Below, piece by piece: positions 18,071 to 26,041 of a stretch of 64,000 bases of DNA (position 1 is its first letter; each line of letters begins with the position of its first letter). Location of the stretch: contig NZ_CP107921.1 in NCBI RefSeq assembly GCF_036014215.1, forward strand, positions 1,428,501-1,492,500, given 5' to 3'. Made by a program: the position numbers and the translations under genes. The notes under the pieces are model-generated. The model was not told the DNA's origin and made no database searches. It was given only the letters and a program-made list of their open reading frames with translations. This DNA comes from Streptomyces sp. NBC_00440. GTDB taxonomy: Bacteria; Actinomycetota; Actinomycetes; Streptomycetales; Streptomycetaceae.

Positions 18071-18783
18071 CTGGCGGCCCGCTTCTCCTCGACGAGGGTG
18101 ACGACGCACTCGATGACCTGCTGAAGGGTCAGCTCCGTGGTGTCCACCTCGACCGCGTCGTCCGCCTTGGCGAGGGGCGATGTCTTACGGCTGGAGTCGG
18201 CCGCGTCCCGCTTGACGAGGGCGTCCTTGGTGGCGGCGAGGCCGGCGGCCTGGCTGCCCTTGAGTTCGCCGCTGCGGCGGGCGGCCCGCGCCTCGGGGGA
18301 AGCGGTCAGGAAGACCTTGAGGTCCGCGTCCGGGAGGACGGTCGTCCCTATGTCGCGGCCCTCGACGACGATGCCGCCCTCGGCCGCGGCGGCGATCTCC
18401 CGCTGGAGCTCCGTGATCCGGGCCCGTACCTCGGCGACCGCGCTCACCGCGCTGACCTTGGCGGTGACCTCCTGGGTGCGGATGGGCCCCGAGGCGTCCG
18501 CGCCGTCGACGGTGATGGTCGGGGCGGCCGGGTCGGTGCCCGAGACGATGGCGGGCTTGGCCGACGCGTTCGCCACGGCCGCGGCGTCCTGGACGTCGAC
18601 CCCGTTGCTGATCATCCACCAGGTGATCGCCCGGTACTGGGCGCCCGTGTCCAGGTAGCTCAGCCCGAGCTTGGCGGCGACGGCCTTCGACGTGCTGGAC
18701 TTGCCCGTGCCGGAGGGGCCGTCGATGGCGACAATCACTGCTGCCGGGGTGTTCCGGGCGGCGGTTTCCACGGTGACGGACAC
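18067..18783 (-). CDS. cmk: (d)CMP kinase
   Basis: 238 residues. The P-loop GPSGTGKS is at residues 22-29; YLDTGAQYRAITW and VVEGRDIGTTVLPDADLKVFL are the CMP-binding and lid-associated motifs of cytidylate kinase. It phosphorylates CMP/dCMP to the diphosphates. The start could be the GTG at 18783 or one 12 bases later. It is 161 bp downstream of tyrA and coupled to the acyltransferase gene. Confidence 0.96.
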   Translation of the reverse strand: MSVTVETAARNTPAAVIVAIDGPSGTGKSSTSKAVAAKLGLSYLDTGAQYRAITWWMISNGVDVQDAAAVANASAKPAIVSGTDPAAPTITVDGADASGPIRTQEVTAKVSAVSAVAEVRARITELQREIAAAAEGGIVVEGRDIGTTVLPDADLKVFLTASPEARAARRSGELKGSQAAGLAATKDALVKRDAADSSRKTSPLAKADDAVEVDTTELTLQQVIECVVTLVEEKRAAR

Positions 18784-18944
18784 CTTCCTGCTTCACGGGG
18801 CGGTATGTGCGGGACGCCGGTGCGCCCCGCACAAGGTTACTGGCTGGGGCGACCGTCCCGTTACGCCGTCCGGCGGCGGCGCCGCGCCCGGCCCCCGGGC
18901 GTTCCTGGTGGGCACTGCTGAGTGGGCACTGCTGAGGGGCGGCG

Positions 18945-20030
18945 CTACTGGCGCAGCGCCCAGCCGTGCTCCTGGAGCGCCGTGGCCAGGGCGGGGGCCG
19001 CGCTCGGCTCCACCATCAGCTGCACCAGGCCGGCCTGCTGTCCCGTCGCGTGCTCGATCCGTACGTCCTCGATGTTGACCCCGGCCCGGCCGGCGTCCGC
19101 GAAGATCCTGGCCAGCTCGCCCGGCTGGTCGCTGATGAGGACCGCCACGACCTCGTACGCGGCAGGTGCGGCCCCGTGCTTGCCCGGCACCCGGACCCGG
19201 CCCGCGTTGCCCCGCTTCAGCACGTCCTCGATGCCCGCGACCCCGGTGAACCGCTTCTCCTCGTCGGCGGACTCCAGGGCGCGCAATGCCCGTACCGTCT
19301 CGTCCAGGTCTTCGGCGACCCCGGTCAGGACGTCCGCCACCGGTCCCGGGTTGGCCGAGAGGATCTCCACCCACATCCGGGGGTCCGACGCGGCGATCCG
19401 GGTGACGTCCCTGATGCCCTGGCCACAGAGCCGTACGACCGTCTCGTCGGCCTGCTCCAGGCGGGCGGCGACCATCGAGGAGATCAGCTGCGGGGTGTGC
19501 GAGACCAGGGCCACGGCCCGGTCGTGCGCCTCGGCGTCCATCACCACGGGCACCGCCCGGCAGAGCGCGACCAGCTCCAGGGCCAGGTTCAGCACCTCGG
19601 TCTCGGTGTCCCGGGTCGGGGTGAGCACCCAGGGCCGCCCCTCGAAGAGGTCGGCGGTCGCGGCCAGCGGGCCCGAGCGCTCCTTGCCGGCCATCGGATG
19701 CGTACCGATGTAGGGGGCCAGGTCGCAGCCCATCTCCTCCAGCTCGCGGCGCGGCCCGCTCTTCACGCTGGCCACGTCGAGGTAGGCGCGGGCGACGCCG
19801 CGGCGCATCGCGTCGGCCAGCGTGGCGGCCACATGGGCGGGCGGTACGGCGATGATCGCGAGGTCCGCCCGGCCTTCGAGCGGTTCGTCGGTTCCGGCGC
19901 CGAGCGCGGCCGCGGTACGGGCCTGGGCCTCGTCGCGGTCGACGAGGTGGACCGTGATCCCCCGGCCGGCCAGTGCGAGGGCCGCGGAGGTACCGACCAG
20001 TCCGGTCCCGATGACGAGGGCGGTTCTCAC
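18945..20030 (-). CDS. tyrA: prephenate dehydrogenase
   Basis: 361 residues from a GTG that overlaps the aroH stop by 4 bp. The NAD(P)-binding motif VIGTGLVGTS is at residues 6-15; THPMAGKERSG is the conserved substrate-binding loop with its His. A C-terminal ACT domain (VVAVLISDQPGELARIF, VNIEDVRIEH) should give feedback control by an amino acid, probably tyrosine. The reaction is oxidative decarboxylation of prephenate to 4-hydroxyphenylpyruvate. Coupling with chorismate mutase puts two successive steps of tyrosine synthesis in one operon. Confidence 0.96.
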   Translation of the reverse strand: MRTALVIGTGLVGTSAALALAGRGITVHLVDRDEAQARTAAALGAGTDEPLEGRADLAIIAVPPAHVAATLADAMRRGVARAYLDVASVKSGPRRELEEMGCDLAPYIGTHPMAGKERSGPLAATADLFEGRPWVLTPTRDTETEVLNLALELVALCRAVPVVMDAEAHDRAVALVSHTPQLISSMVAARLEQADETVVRLCGQGIRDVTRIAASDPRMWVEILSANPGPVADVLTGVAEDLDETVRALRALESADEEKRFTGVAGIEDVLKRGNAGRVRVPGKHGAAPAAYEVVAVLISDQPGELARIFADAGRAGVNIEDVRIEHATGQQAGLVQLMVEPSAAPALATALQEHGWALRQ

Positions 20031-20389
20031 TGGGCGATGTCCTTGCGCAGGGCCCCGGCGGCGCCGAGGTAGACATGGTTGATCCCGGACCTCGGCAGGT
20101 CGCTCTCGATGTGCGCGAGGATCCGCACGACGCGCGGCATGGCCCCGGCGATGTCCAGCTCCTGGGCGCAGATCAGCGGGACGTCCACGATGCCGAGTCC
20201 GCGCGCGGCAGCCGCCGGGAAGGCGCTGTGCAGATCGGGGGTGGCGGTGAACCAGATACTGATCAGGTCGTCGACGGCGAGGCCGTTGCGCTCCAGGATG
20301 GCCGTGAGGAGGGCGGCGACCTGGTCCTCCAGGTGCCCGGCCTCGTCCCGCTCCAGCTGGACCGCTCCCCTGACCGCTCGTACCGCCAC
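20027..20389 (-). CDS. aroH: chorismate mutase, AroH type
   Basis: 120 residues from the GTG at 20389, with GCGAGGAG seven bases upstream. The sequence VRAVRGAVQLERDEAGHL and ISIWFTATPDLHSAFPA, with VPLICAQELDIAGAMPR, is characteristic of the AroH (Bacillus-type trimeric) chorismate mutases; Arg7 corresponds to an active-site arginine. It rearranges chorismate to prephenate, the substrate of the coupled tyrA product. Confidence 0.95.
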   Translation of the reverse strand: MAVRAVRGAVQLERDEAGHLEDQVAALLTAILERNGLAVDDLISIWFTATPDLHSAFPAAAARGLGIVDVPLICAQELDIAGAMPRVVRILAHIESDLPRSGINHVYLGAAGALRKDIAQ

Positions 20390-20532
20390 GTGCTGCTCCT
20401 CGCTCCCGTGAAACGTCCGCCGCGCGTCTGCCGCACCGGCTCCGTCCAGAGTAGTCAGCCGTACGGACATCGGCCGCCGCGCCCGTCCTGCGAGACGGGG
20501 ACGGGCGCGGTGGGCCCACTGCGCTGTCCTGC

Positions 20533-21600
20533 TCAGGCGTCCCAGAGCGCGCCGAGCGCCAGCAGTTCCCCGTGGTACTCGATCCGTTCCGCCCACTCAC
20601 GCGGCCAGACGCCGGGGCCGAGGCGCGCACCGGCGAAGGCGCCCGCCAGGCAGGCGATCGAGTCGGAGTCGCCACTGGTGCAGGCTGCCCTGCGCAGCGC
20701 CAGGAGCGGTTCGTCGGGGAAGAGCAGGAAGCAGTGCAGCGCGGTGGCGAGGGCTTCCTCCGCGATCCAGCCCTCCCCCGTCGCCAGGCAGGGGTCCGTC
20801 TCCGGCGAGGGTGCGCGGAGCGCCGCGACGAGCCGGTCCAGGACGGCGAGGCAGTCGTCCCAGCCGCGGGCCATGAAGTGGGCGGGGGTTGCGCCGCCGG
20901 CGTCTCCCGCGTACGTCCAGAGGTCGCCGAGCCACCGCTCGTGGTAGCGCGTGCGGTTCTCGATGGCGTACGAGCGGAGCTGTCCCACCAGACCGGTCGG
21001 CTCTGCCCCGTGCGCCAGCAGGAACACCGCGTGCGCCGTCAGGTCACTGGCCGCCAGTGCCGTGGGGTGGCCGTGGGTGAGCGCGGACTGCAACTGGGCG
21101 GCTCCGGCGCGCTGTTCGGTGCTCAGTCCGGGTACGAGACCGAGGGGCGCGACCCGCATATTGGCCCCGCATCCCTTGGACCCCAGCCGGCTCGCCTGCT
21201 GCCAGGGCCGGTCGCTGTCGAGGAGGCCGCAGGCGGTCAGACAGGTGTTTCCGGGCGCGCGGTTGTTGTCCGGCGAGTGGTACCAGGCGACGAACTCCTG
21301 CCGGACCGCCGCCGCCATCGATACCGGTTCGAGGATCCCGCGATCCATCACGGTCCGCAGGGCCCGGCCCAGCGCGAGCGTCATCTGGGTGTCGTCGGTG
21401 ACGAGCGCGGGGCGGGGCAGCGCCATCTCCCGCCAGGGGCCGTGCGTGGCGAGGATGGACGGTATGCCGTCGAACTCGGTGGGATAGCCGAGGGCGTCCC
21501 CCAGGGCGAGTCCGATGAGGGCGCCGGTGGCGGCCTGACCGGCGGCGCTGCTCGTGCGGCTGACGGGGCTCACACGGCTGGTACGGCTGACGGGACTCAT
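20533..21600 (-). CDS. ADP-ribosylglycohydrolase family protein (DraG-like)
   Basis: 355 residues. Metal-binding motifs of the family are present: GALIGLALGDALG, then VTDDTQMTLALGRAL (Thr-Asp-Asp) and SGDSDSIACLAGAFAGA (two Asp for the second magnesium). The enzyme removes ADP-ribose from proteins or small molecules. The N-terminus has a short Ser-Arg-Thr/Val-Ser-Pro repeat. The ATG overlaps the stop of the Nudix gene by 4 bp (ATGA). Pairing with a Nudix/winged-helix regulator suggests a role in ADP-ribose/NAD turnover. Confidence 0.9.
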   Translation of the reverse strand: MSPVSRTSRVSPVSRTSSAAGQAATGALIGLALGDALGYPTEFDGIPSILATHGPWREMALPRPALVTDDTQMTLALGRALRTVMDRGILEPVSMAAAVRQEFVAWYHSPDNNRAPGNTCLTACGLLDSDRPWQQASRLGSKGCGANMRVAPLGLVPGLSTEQRAGAAQLQSALTHGHPTALAASDLTAHAVFLLAHGAEPTGLVGQLRSYAIENRTRYHERWLGDLWTYAGDAGGATPAHFMARGWDDCLAVLDRLVAALRAPSPETDPCLATGEGWIAEEALATALHCFLLFPDEPLLALRRAACTSGDSDSIACLAGAFAGARLGPGVWPREWAERIEYHGELLALGALWDA

Positions 21601-22334
21601 TCGGGTCGTCCTTCCGGGCGCAGCAGAGGTGGGTGCAGGGCGGTGGCGGGGCCCGCCCGATAGAGGGCGGCCGGTTTGCCCCGGCCACCCGTCAGACGCG
21701 CGGCCCCCGGCACCGGTTCGACGAAACCCGGGCTGGCGAGGACCTTGCGGCGGAAGTTGGGACGGTCGAGCACGGTGCCCCAGACCGTCTCGTACACCTG
21801 CTGGAGCTCGCCGAGGGTGAACTCGGGCGGGCAGAACGAGGTGGCGAGGCAGCTGTACTCGATCCTGGCGCCGACCCGGCGGTGGGCGTCGGCCAGGATC
21901 CGGGTGTGGTCGAAGGCGAGAGCACGCTCCGTACCGGCGGGCATCCACTGGGCGTGGGCCGCGTCGCCGCCGCCCCGGGGCTCGGGCAGATCCGGTACGA
22001 GCGCGGCGTAGGCGACGGAGACGACCCGCATCCTGGGGTCGCGGCCGGGCTCGCTGTACGTCCGCAACTGCTCCAGATGGAGCGCGGCGGCGGTCTCCCC
22101 GGACAGCCCGGTCTCCTCGGCCAGTTCGCGTCTGGCGGCCTCCCCGGCCGACTCGTCCGGCAGGACGAACCCGCCGGGCAGCGCCCAGGCGCCCAGGTAC
22201 GGGTGCTCACCGCGCCGTATCAGCAGGACGTGCAGCGCACCCTCCCGGACCGTGAAGACGGCCAGGTCGACGGCGACGGCGAACGGCGTGAAGGCAGAGG
22301 GGTCGTACGGGGCGCGGGACCGGTGTTCCGTCAT
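21597..22334 (-). CDS. Nudix hydrolase with C-terminal winged helix (NrtR-like)
   Basis: 245 residues, ATG preceded by GGAGG. The Nudix domain has an intact box (about residues 54-77: GGFVLPDES, then RELAEETGL). The C-terminal part (SFCPPEFTLGELQQVYETVWG, DRPNFRRKVLASPGFVEPV) is the winged-helix domain of NrtR-type regulators, which sense ADP-ribose and repress NAD genes. Classical NrtR proteins often lose catalysis, but here the catalytic Glu residues are kept, so it may hydrolyse ADP-ribose as well as regulate. The palindrome 94 bp upstream is a plausible autoregulatory operator. Confidence 0.88.
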   Translation of the reverse strand: MTEHRSRAPYDPSAFTPFAVAVDLAVFTVREGALHVLLIRRGEHPYLGAWALPGGFVLPDESAGEAARRELAEETGLSGETAAALHLEQLRTYSEPGRDPRMRVVSVAYAALVPDLPEPRGGGDAAHAQWMPAGTERALAFDHTRILADAHRRVGARIEYSCLATSFCPPEFTLGELQQVYETVWGTVLDRPNFRRKVLASPGFVEPVPGAARLTGGRGKPAALYRAGPATALHPPLLRPEGRPE

Positions 22335-22427
22335 GCGCGCCCCCTCCGGCTCTGCCGGTGCACGGCCTCCCGGAATCCGGTCCACCCCCGTGGGCCCGGT
22401 TCACCGGGCGGCCGTGCACCGCCCTTC

Positions 22428-22450
22428 TTTATGGTCACCATGACTATAAA
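22428..22450. promoter_or_regulatory. 23-bp near-perfect palindrome, likely operator of the Nudix-DraG operon
   Basis: Arms TTTATGGTCA and TGACTATAAA around a CCA centre, with one mismatch in ten. It is the most A/T-rich spot in the region and lies 94 bp upstream of the Nudix/winged-helix gene, positioned as its own promoter/operator. NrtR regulators commonly bind their own promoter. Confidence 0.6.
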
Positions 22451-22475
22451 GCAGCCGGACGGGGCGGGCAAGAGA

Positions 22476-22510
22476 GAACCCGGCCCCCGCACGGAGCGGG
22501 GACCGGGTTC
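22476..22510 (-). terminator. terminator after the pseudouridine synthase gene
   Basis: 15-bp stem with one mismatch (GAACCCGG...CCGGGTTC) and a 5-nt loop, about 50 bp past the stop codon of the gene ending at 22562. Confidence 0.75.
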
Positions 22511-22514
22511 CGGT

Positions 22515-22561
22515 TGCGTCTGCGTCTGCGTCTGCGTCTGCGGTGGCGGTGGCGGTGGCGG
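22515..22561. repeat. hexanucleotide microsatellites
   Basis: Four tandem TGCGTC units (22515-22538) directly followed by three GGTGGC units (22542-22559). They lie between the stop codon of the pseudouridine synthase gene and its terminator. Confidence 0.8.
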
Positions 22562-23746
22562 CTACAGGCCGACTTCCTTCATCAGCATGCCGACCTCGGT
22601 GTTGGTGAGGCGGCGCAGCCAGCCGGACTTCTGGTCGCCCAGCGGGATCGGGCCGAAGCTGACCCGCACCAGCTTCTCGACCGGGAAACCGGCCTCGGCC
22701 AGCATCCGGCGGACGATGTGCTTGCGGCCCTCGTGGAGGGTCACCTCGACCAGGTAGTTCTTGCCGGTGTTCTCGACGACGCGGAAGTGGTCGGCGCGTG
22801 CGTAGCCGTCCTCCAGCTCGATGCCGTCCTTCAGCCGCTTGCCGAGGTCGCGCGGCAACGGGCCCTGGATCGCGGCGAGATAGGTCTTCTTCACGCCGTA
22901 ACGGGGGTGGGTCAGCCGGTGGGCCAGCTCGCCGTGGTTGGTGAGCAGGATGATGCCCTCGGTCTCCGTGTCGAGGCGGCCCACGTGGAACAGCCGCGTC
23001 TCACGGTTGTTGACGTAGTCGCCCAGATTCTGGCGGCCGTCCGGGTCCTCCATCGAGGAGACGACACCGGCGGGCTTGTTCAGCGCGAAGAAGAGGTACG
23101 ACTGGGTGGCGACCGTCAGGCCGTCGACCTTGATCTCGTCCTTCGGCAGGACCCGGCGGCCCTGCTCCATGACGATCTCGCCGTTGATCTCGACCCTGGC
23201 CTGGTCGATCAGCTCCTCGCAGGCGCGGCGCGAGCCCATACCGGCCCTGGCCAGCACCTTCTGCAGGCGCTCGCCCTCCTCCTCGGCGCCGGGGAAGGTC
23301 TTGGGGGTCTTCACCTGCGGCTTGTTGTGCCGCTCCCGGTTGCGCTCCTCGATCTTGGCGTCGAGCTCGCGCGGCCTGGAGGGCTCCCGCTGGCCGTGCG
23401 GGCCGCGGCGCGGGGGCTGGCTCTGCGGGCTCTTCTTCGGGCCGCCCTTGGCGCCGCCGCGCGCGGCGGCACCCCGGCTGCCCGCGGTCTTGCCACCGGG
23501 CTTGCCGCCGGCGGCCGGGCCGCCCCGGCCGCCACCCGCGGGCTTGCGCCCCTGGTCGTCGGAGGAACCCGTGCCGACGTCGTAACGCCGCTCCTCGGGG
23601 CGGGGCCGGCGCGGACGCTCCTCCTGCTTGTCGCCGCGCCCTCCGCCGGCCCCGCCGGCACCGCCGGACGTCCGACGGGGCGGCTTCCCGCCCGCACCCC
23701 GGTTGTCCCGGTTGCCGGTTCCGCTGTTCCTGCCGTTGCTTCGCAT
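22562..23746 (-). CDS. rRNA pseudouridine synthase (RsuA/RluB family)
   Basis: 394 residues; ATG 23746 shares one base with the scpB stop (TGATG). The first ~150 residues are a Gly/Arg/Pro/Lys-rich, probably disordered extension. An S4 domain follows (RLQKVLARAGMGSRRACEELI), then the synthase domain: FALNKPAGVVSS, FHVGRLDTETEGIILLTN (catalytic Asp in GRLDTET) and EGRKHIVRRML. It converts a uridine in ribosomal RNA to pseudouridine; RluB-type 23S specificity is likely but not certain. The gene is part of the parA-scpA-scpB-cmk-der neighbourhood known across actinobacteria. Confidence 0.94.
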   Translation of the reverse strand: MRSNGRNSGTGNRDNRGAGGKPPRRTSGGAGGAGGGRGDKQEERPRRPRPEERRYDVGTGSSDDQGRKPAGGGRGGPAAGGKPGGKTAGSRGAAARGGAKGGPKKSPQSQPPRRGPHGQREPSRPRELDAKIEERNRERHNKPQVKTPKTFPGAEEEGERLQKVLARAGMGSRRACEELIDQARVEINGEIVMEQGRRVLPKDEIKVDGLTVATQSYLFFALNKPAGVVSSMEDPDGRQNLGDYVNNRETRLFHVGRLDTETEGIILLTNHGELAHRLTHPRYGVKKTYLAAIQGPLPRDLGKRLKDGIELEDGYARADHFRVVENTGKNYLVEVTLHEGRKHIVRRMLAEAGFPVEKLVRVSFGPIPLGDQKSGWLRRLTNTEVGMLMKEVGL

Positions 23747-24357
23747 CAAAGTTCCGTCTTGTCGTCTGCGTCGGTGTCCGGACCGTACGGTGCATCCGGA
23801 TCGAACGACGGCACACCTTCTTGTGTCTCGGCCTCGATCGCATCCGCCTCCGGAAGGAAGGGCGCGAGCTCCGGGAGCTCGTCCAGGCCTCGCAGGCCCA
23901 TCCGCTCCAGAAAGTAGTTCGTCGTCCTGTACAGGATCGCACCTGTTTCGGGTTCCGCGCCCGCCTCCTCCACCAGACCCCTCTGCAGGAGGGTCCGCAT
24001 GACCCCGTCACAGTTGACTCCGCGGACCGCGGAGACCCGGGACCTGCTGACCGGCTGGCGGTAGGCGACCACCGCGAGGGTCTCCAGCGCGGCCTGGGTG
24101 AGCCGGGCCTGCTGCCCGTCCAGGACGAAGCTCTCGACGGCCGCCGCGTACTCGGGGCGGGTGTAGAACCGCCAGCCGCCGGCCACCAGCCGCAGGTCGA
24201 AGCCCCGGCCCTGGACGGTGTACTCGTCGGACAGCGCCCGCAGCGCGTCGGCGACCTCGCGTCTGGACCGCTCCAGGACCTTGGCCAGGTGTTCTTCGGT
24301 GGCCGGCTCGTCGACGACCATCAGGACCGCTTCGAGTTCGGGCTTGAGATCACTCAT
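23746..24357 (-). CDS. scpB: segregation and condensation protein ScpB
   Basis: 203 residues. Two winged-helix domains can be followed: LEAVLMVVDEPATEEHLAKVL, then LTQAALETLAVVAYRQPVSRSRVSAVRGVNCDGVMRTLLQRGLVEE, the typical ScpB core. ScpB dimers join ScpA and SMC in the bacterial condensin that compacts and resolves chromosomes. The ATG overlaps the scpA stop (ATGA). The acidic C-terminal tail (about 25 residues) is common in Streptomyces. Confidence 0.95.
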   Translation of the reverse strand: MSDLKPELEAVLMVVDEPATEEHLAKVLERSRREVADALRALSDEYTVQGRGFDLRLVAGGWRFYTRPEYAAAVESFVLDGQQARLTQAALETLAVVAYRQPVSRSRVSAVRGVNCDGVMRTLLQRGLVEEAGAEPETGAILYRTTNYFLERMGLRGLDELPELAPFLPEADAIEAETQEGVPSFDPDAPYGPDTDADDKTEL

Positions 24358-25409
24358 GCCGTCTCCTCCACCACTTGATCGAATTCGTCGGTCACCACGG
24401 GCTCCGCGCCGTCACCGCCGGTCCAGCGCACCAGCAGTTCGCCGAGCGCCTCCGGCTGGTCGAGGGCGACCGCCTTCTCGCGGTAGAGCTCCAGCAGGGC
24501 CAGGAAGCGGGCGACCACGGTGAGGGTGTCCGCCGCGTCCTCGGTGAGGGTGTGGAAGCTCACCTCGCCGCACGAGCGCAGCCGGGCCACCACGATCTCC
24601 GCCTGCTCCTGCACGGAGACCAGCGGGGCGTGGATGTGGTCGATGTAGATCTGCGGTGCGGCCTTCGGCTGCATCGCCTTCACGGCGAGCTTCGCGAAGC
24701 CGTCGGCGCCGATGCTGATGACGACCTCGGGCAGCAGCGCCGCGTGGTGCGGCTCCAGGCCCACGGTGCGCGGATACCGCTTGCCCTCGGCCTCGAACCG
24801 GTCGCTGAAGATGTCGGCGATCTGCTTGTACGCGCGGTACTGGAGCAGCCGGGCGAAGAGCAGGTCCCGCGCTTCGAGCAGCGCGAGGTCGGCCTCGTCC
24901 TCGATCTCGGCCGCGGGCAGCAGCCGCGCCGCCTTCAGATCGAGCAGAGTGGCGGCGACCACCAGGAACTCCGTGGTCTGGTCCAGGTCCCACTCCGCGC
25001 CCATGGCCCGGATGTGCGCCATGAACTCGTCGGTGACCTTCGACAGGGCGATCTCGGTGATGTCGAGCTTGTGCTTGGAGATCAGCTGGAGGAGGAGGTC
25101 GAAGGGTCCTTCGAAGTTGGTGAGCCGCACCGTGAACCGGCCGTCGCGCGGCTCGTCCGGATCACCGTCCTCCGGCTGAACGGGGGCCGGCGGGGGCGGT
25201 GGCACCGGGAGTGCGGGGTCGGCCACCGGCTCCGGCGCCGGTCGGGACGCCGGCACAGGTACCGGATCGGGTCCGGGTACCGGATCTGACCCGGGCACGC
25301 GTACGGGCGCCGCGCCGGGCTCCGGCGTCCGCTGCCCCACGGAAGGCGCCCCCGGGCCGCGCCCCAGGGCGCGGCGGCGGGTCGGCGCGGAGTCGTCGGC
25401 GGCAGGCAT
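24354..25409 (-). CDS. scpA: segregation and condensation protein ScpA (kleisin)
   Basis: 351 residues. The kleisin core begins at FTVRLTNFEGPFDLLLQLI with KHKLDITEIALSKVTDEF, the SMC-binding N-terminal domain, and ends with a winged helix (FLALLELYREKAVALDQ). The first ~85 residues are a Pro/Val/Gly-rich linker including a PVPGPDPVPVP repeat and are probably disordered. ScpA bridges SMC heads with ScpB. It is 77 bp downstream of the RHH-like gene. Confidence 0.95.
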   Translation of the reverse strand: MPAADDSAPTRRRALGRGPGAPSVGQRTPEPGAAPVRVPGSDPVPGPDPVPVPASRPAPEPVADPALPVPPPPPAPVQPEDGDPDEPRDGRFTVRLTNFEGPFDLLLQLISKHKLDITEIALSKVTDEFMAHIRAMGAEWDLDQTTEFLVVAATLLDLKAARLLPAAEIEDEADLALLEARDLLFARLLQYRAYKQIADIFSDRFEAEGKRYPRTVGLEPHHAALLPEVVISIGADGFAKLAVKAMQPKAAPQIYIDHIHAPLVSVQEQAEIVVARLRSCGEVSFHTLTEDAADTLTVVARFLALLELYREKAVALDQPEALGELLVRWTGGDGAEPVVTDEFDQVVEETA

Positions 25410-25486
25410 TGCGGTCCAGGGTACGGAAGTACGGGCGCGGGAAGGCCACCGGCGCGCAGCCGCTCAGCGCCCGCGCCGCCGTCGTA

Positions 25487-26041
25487 TCAGCGCCCGCGCA
25501 GCCGCCGTACGAGAATGCTGGCGTCGCCGCGCGACTCCAGGTCGGCGAGCACCACGGCCACCGCCTCCCGGACGATGCGCCCGCGGTCCACGGCGAGGCC
25601 GTGCTCGCCGCGCAGCACCAGACGCGCGTGTTCGAGGTCCATCAGTTCCTCGGCCGAGACATAGACCGTGATCTTCTCGTCGTGCCGCTCACGCCCGGTG
25701 GGGCGCCGGTTGGCCCCCCTGCCGCCGCCCCGGCGGCGCTGCTGGCCGGCCGGGGCCACCGGCGCGGTCATGGGCCGCGCCTCCTGCGGTCTGCGGCCCG
25801 CGGCCGCCTCCGCCCCGTCGGTCCTGCTGCGGGACTCGGTGGTCTCCGCCGCGGCGGTGGAGTGCTCCGCCGCCGCGGACCCGTCCCGCTCGGCGGAGGG
25901 CGCGGCCGGTGCGGCCGGGTCGCTCTCGCCCGCGGGTCCGGGGATCCGTGCCTCGCCGTTGACCGGCCGCCGCGGGGACGACGACTGGAGCGCCATCCCC
26001 CCGGTCGTACGGAACAGCTCGTCGGCCCCCGGCAGACTCAC
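25487..26041 (-). CDS. ParA-coupled protein with RHH-like C-terminal domain
   Basis: 184 residues. GTG at 26041 overlaps the parA stop by 4 bp. The first ~120 residues are low-complexity (Ala/Ser/Glu, then RRRGGGRGANRR). The last ~65 residues (DEKITVYVSAEELMDLEHARLVL, DRGRIVREAVAVVLADLE) look like a beta strand followed by two helices, as in ribbon-helix-helix DNA-binding proteins. Its position, translationally coupled to a ParA ATPase, makes it a candidate ParB-like adaptor. I know of no experimentally assigned role; the DNA-binding idea is inference. Confidence 0.75.
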   Translation of the reverse strand: MSLPGADELFRTTGGMALQSSSPRRPVNGEARIPGPAGESDPAAPAAPSAERDGSAAAEHSTAAAETTESRSRTDGAEAAAGRRPQEARPMTAPVAPAGQQRRRGGGRGANRRPTGRERHDEKITVYVSAEELMDLEHARLVLRGEHGLAVDRGRIVREAVAVVLADLESRGDASILVRRLRGR

